Below, piece by piece: positions 5,117 to 5,172 of a DNA stretch of 5,172 nucleotides; position 1 is the first letter of the stretch; each line of letters begins with the position of its first letter. A model generated the notes under the pieces. The model was not told where the DNA came from. It did no database searches and saw only the letters and a list, made by a program, of their open reading frames with translations. The stretch comes from CAYWKU01 sp964459325. Its GTDB lineage: Bacteria > RBG-13-61-14 > CAYWKU01. The position numbers were made by a program, and so were the translations under genes. Where the stretch lies: assembly GCA_964459325.1 (NCBI GenBank), contig CAYWKU010000067.1:1-5172 (forward strand), written 5' to 3'.

Positions 5117-5172
5117 TAGGAGGTCATCGTAATTTCCTTGTAACTTCAGCCAAAAATCTCTCGAAAAGCCCT

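Noticed and set aside
5116..5145. Plus-strand gene start after AGGAGG at 5118-5123
   Set aside because: No ATG or GTG follows at a usable distance, and the TTG at 5138 is followed at once by a TAA stop.

Overview
The window looks like chromosomal DNA of a Gram-negative-type bacterium with moderately high GC. It has four complete protein genes separated by palindrome-rich spacers. The lineage cannot be fixed from sequence alone. The style (dispersed GC-rich palindromes, a rhomboid fused to TPR-like helices, an isolated polysaccharide-type ABC permease) fits an uncultured environmental lineage better than a classical model organism, but that is inference. There is no RNA gene, CRISPR array, transposase or phage gene that I can support.

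Layout. Positions 1-367 hold no gene. They carry a train of four different palindromic elements (31-83, 89-166, 183-214, 259-330), each bounded by its own inverted arms. Next comes one plus-strand gene (368-1201), an ABC-2 type permease of the O-antigen/teichoic-acid/capsule exporter family, with no ATPase partner in view. It ends 13 bp from a convergent minus-strand gene. Three minus-strand genes then follow, read right to left: a membrane-anchored serine hydrolase of the class C beta-lactamase/NylB-like family (4962-3535), a left-handed beta-helix O-acyltransferase (3379-2720) and a rhomboid protease with a C-terminal TPR-like domain (2648-1215). The gaps between them are sizeable (155 and 71 bp), so they may be separate transcription units. 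A plausible sigma70-type promoter sits in front of the rhomboid gene.

The hydrolase-acyltransferase gap holds three tandem copies of a palindromic repeat with a paired, structure-preserving base change. The longest open frame of the acyltransferase starts with a TTG inside this repeat, so its first ~22 residues are probably artefactual and I place the start at the ATG at 3379. The right-hand flank (4981-5172) is non-coding and holds a repeated 11-mer, a 14-bp palindrome and inverted 8-mers that could be the remnant of a small mobile element.

Functionally, three of the four proteins are predicted to be in or anchored to the inner membrane, and the fourth could modify a glycan. An envelope or surface-glycan theme is possible, but the genes do not form a recognisable pathway. 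I see no convincing new multi-gene system. The most notable material is the non-coding palindromic repeats with compensated stems and the domain architecture of the rhomboid and hydrolase proteins.
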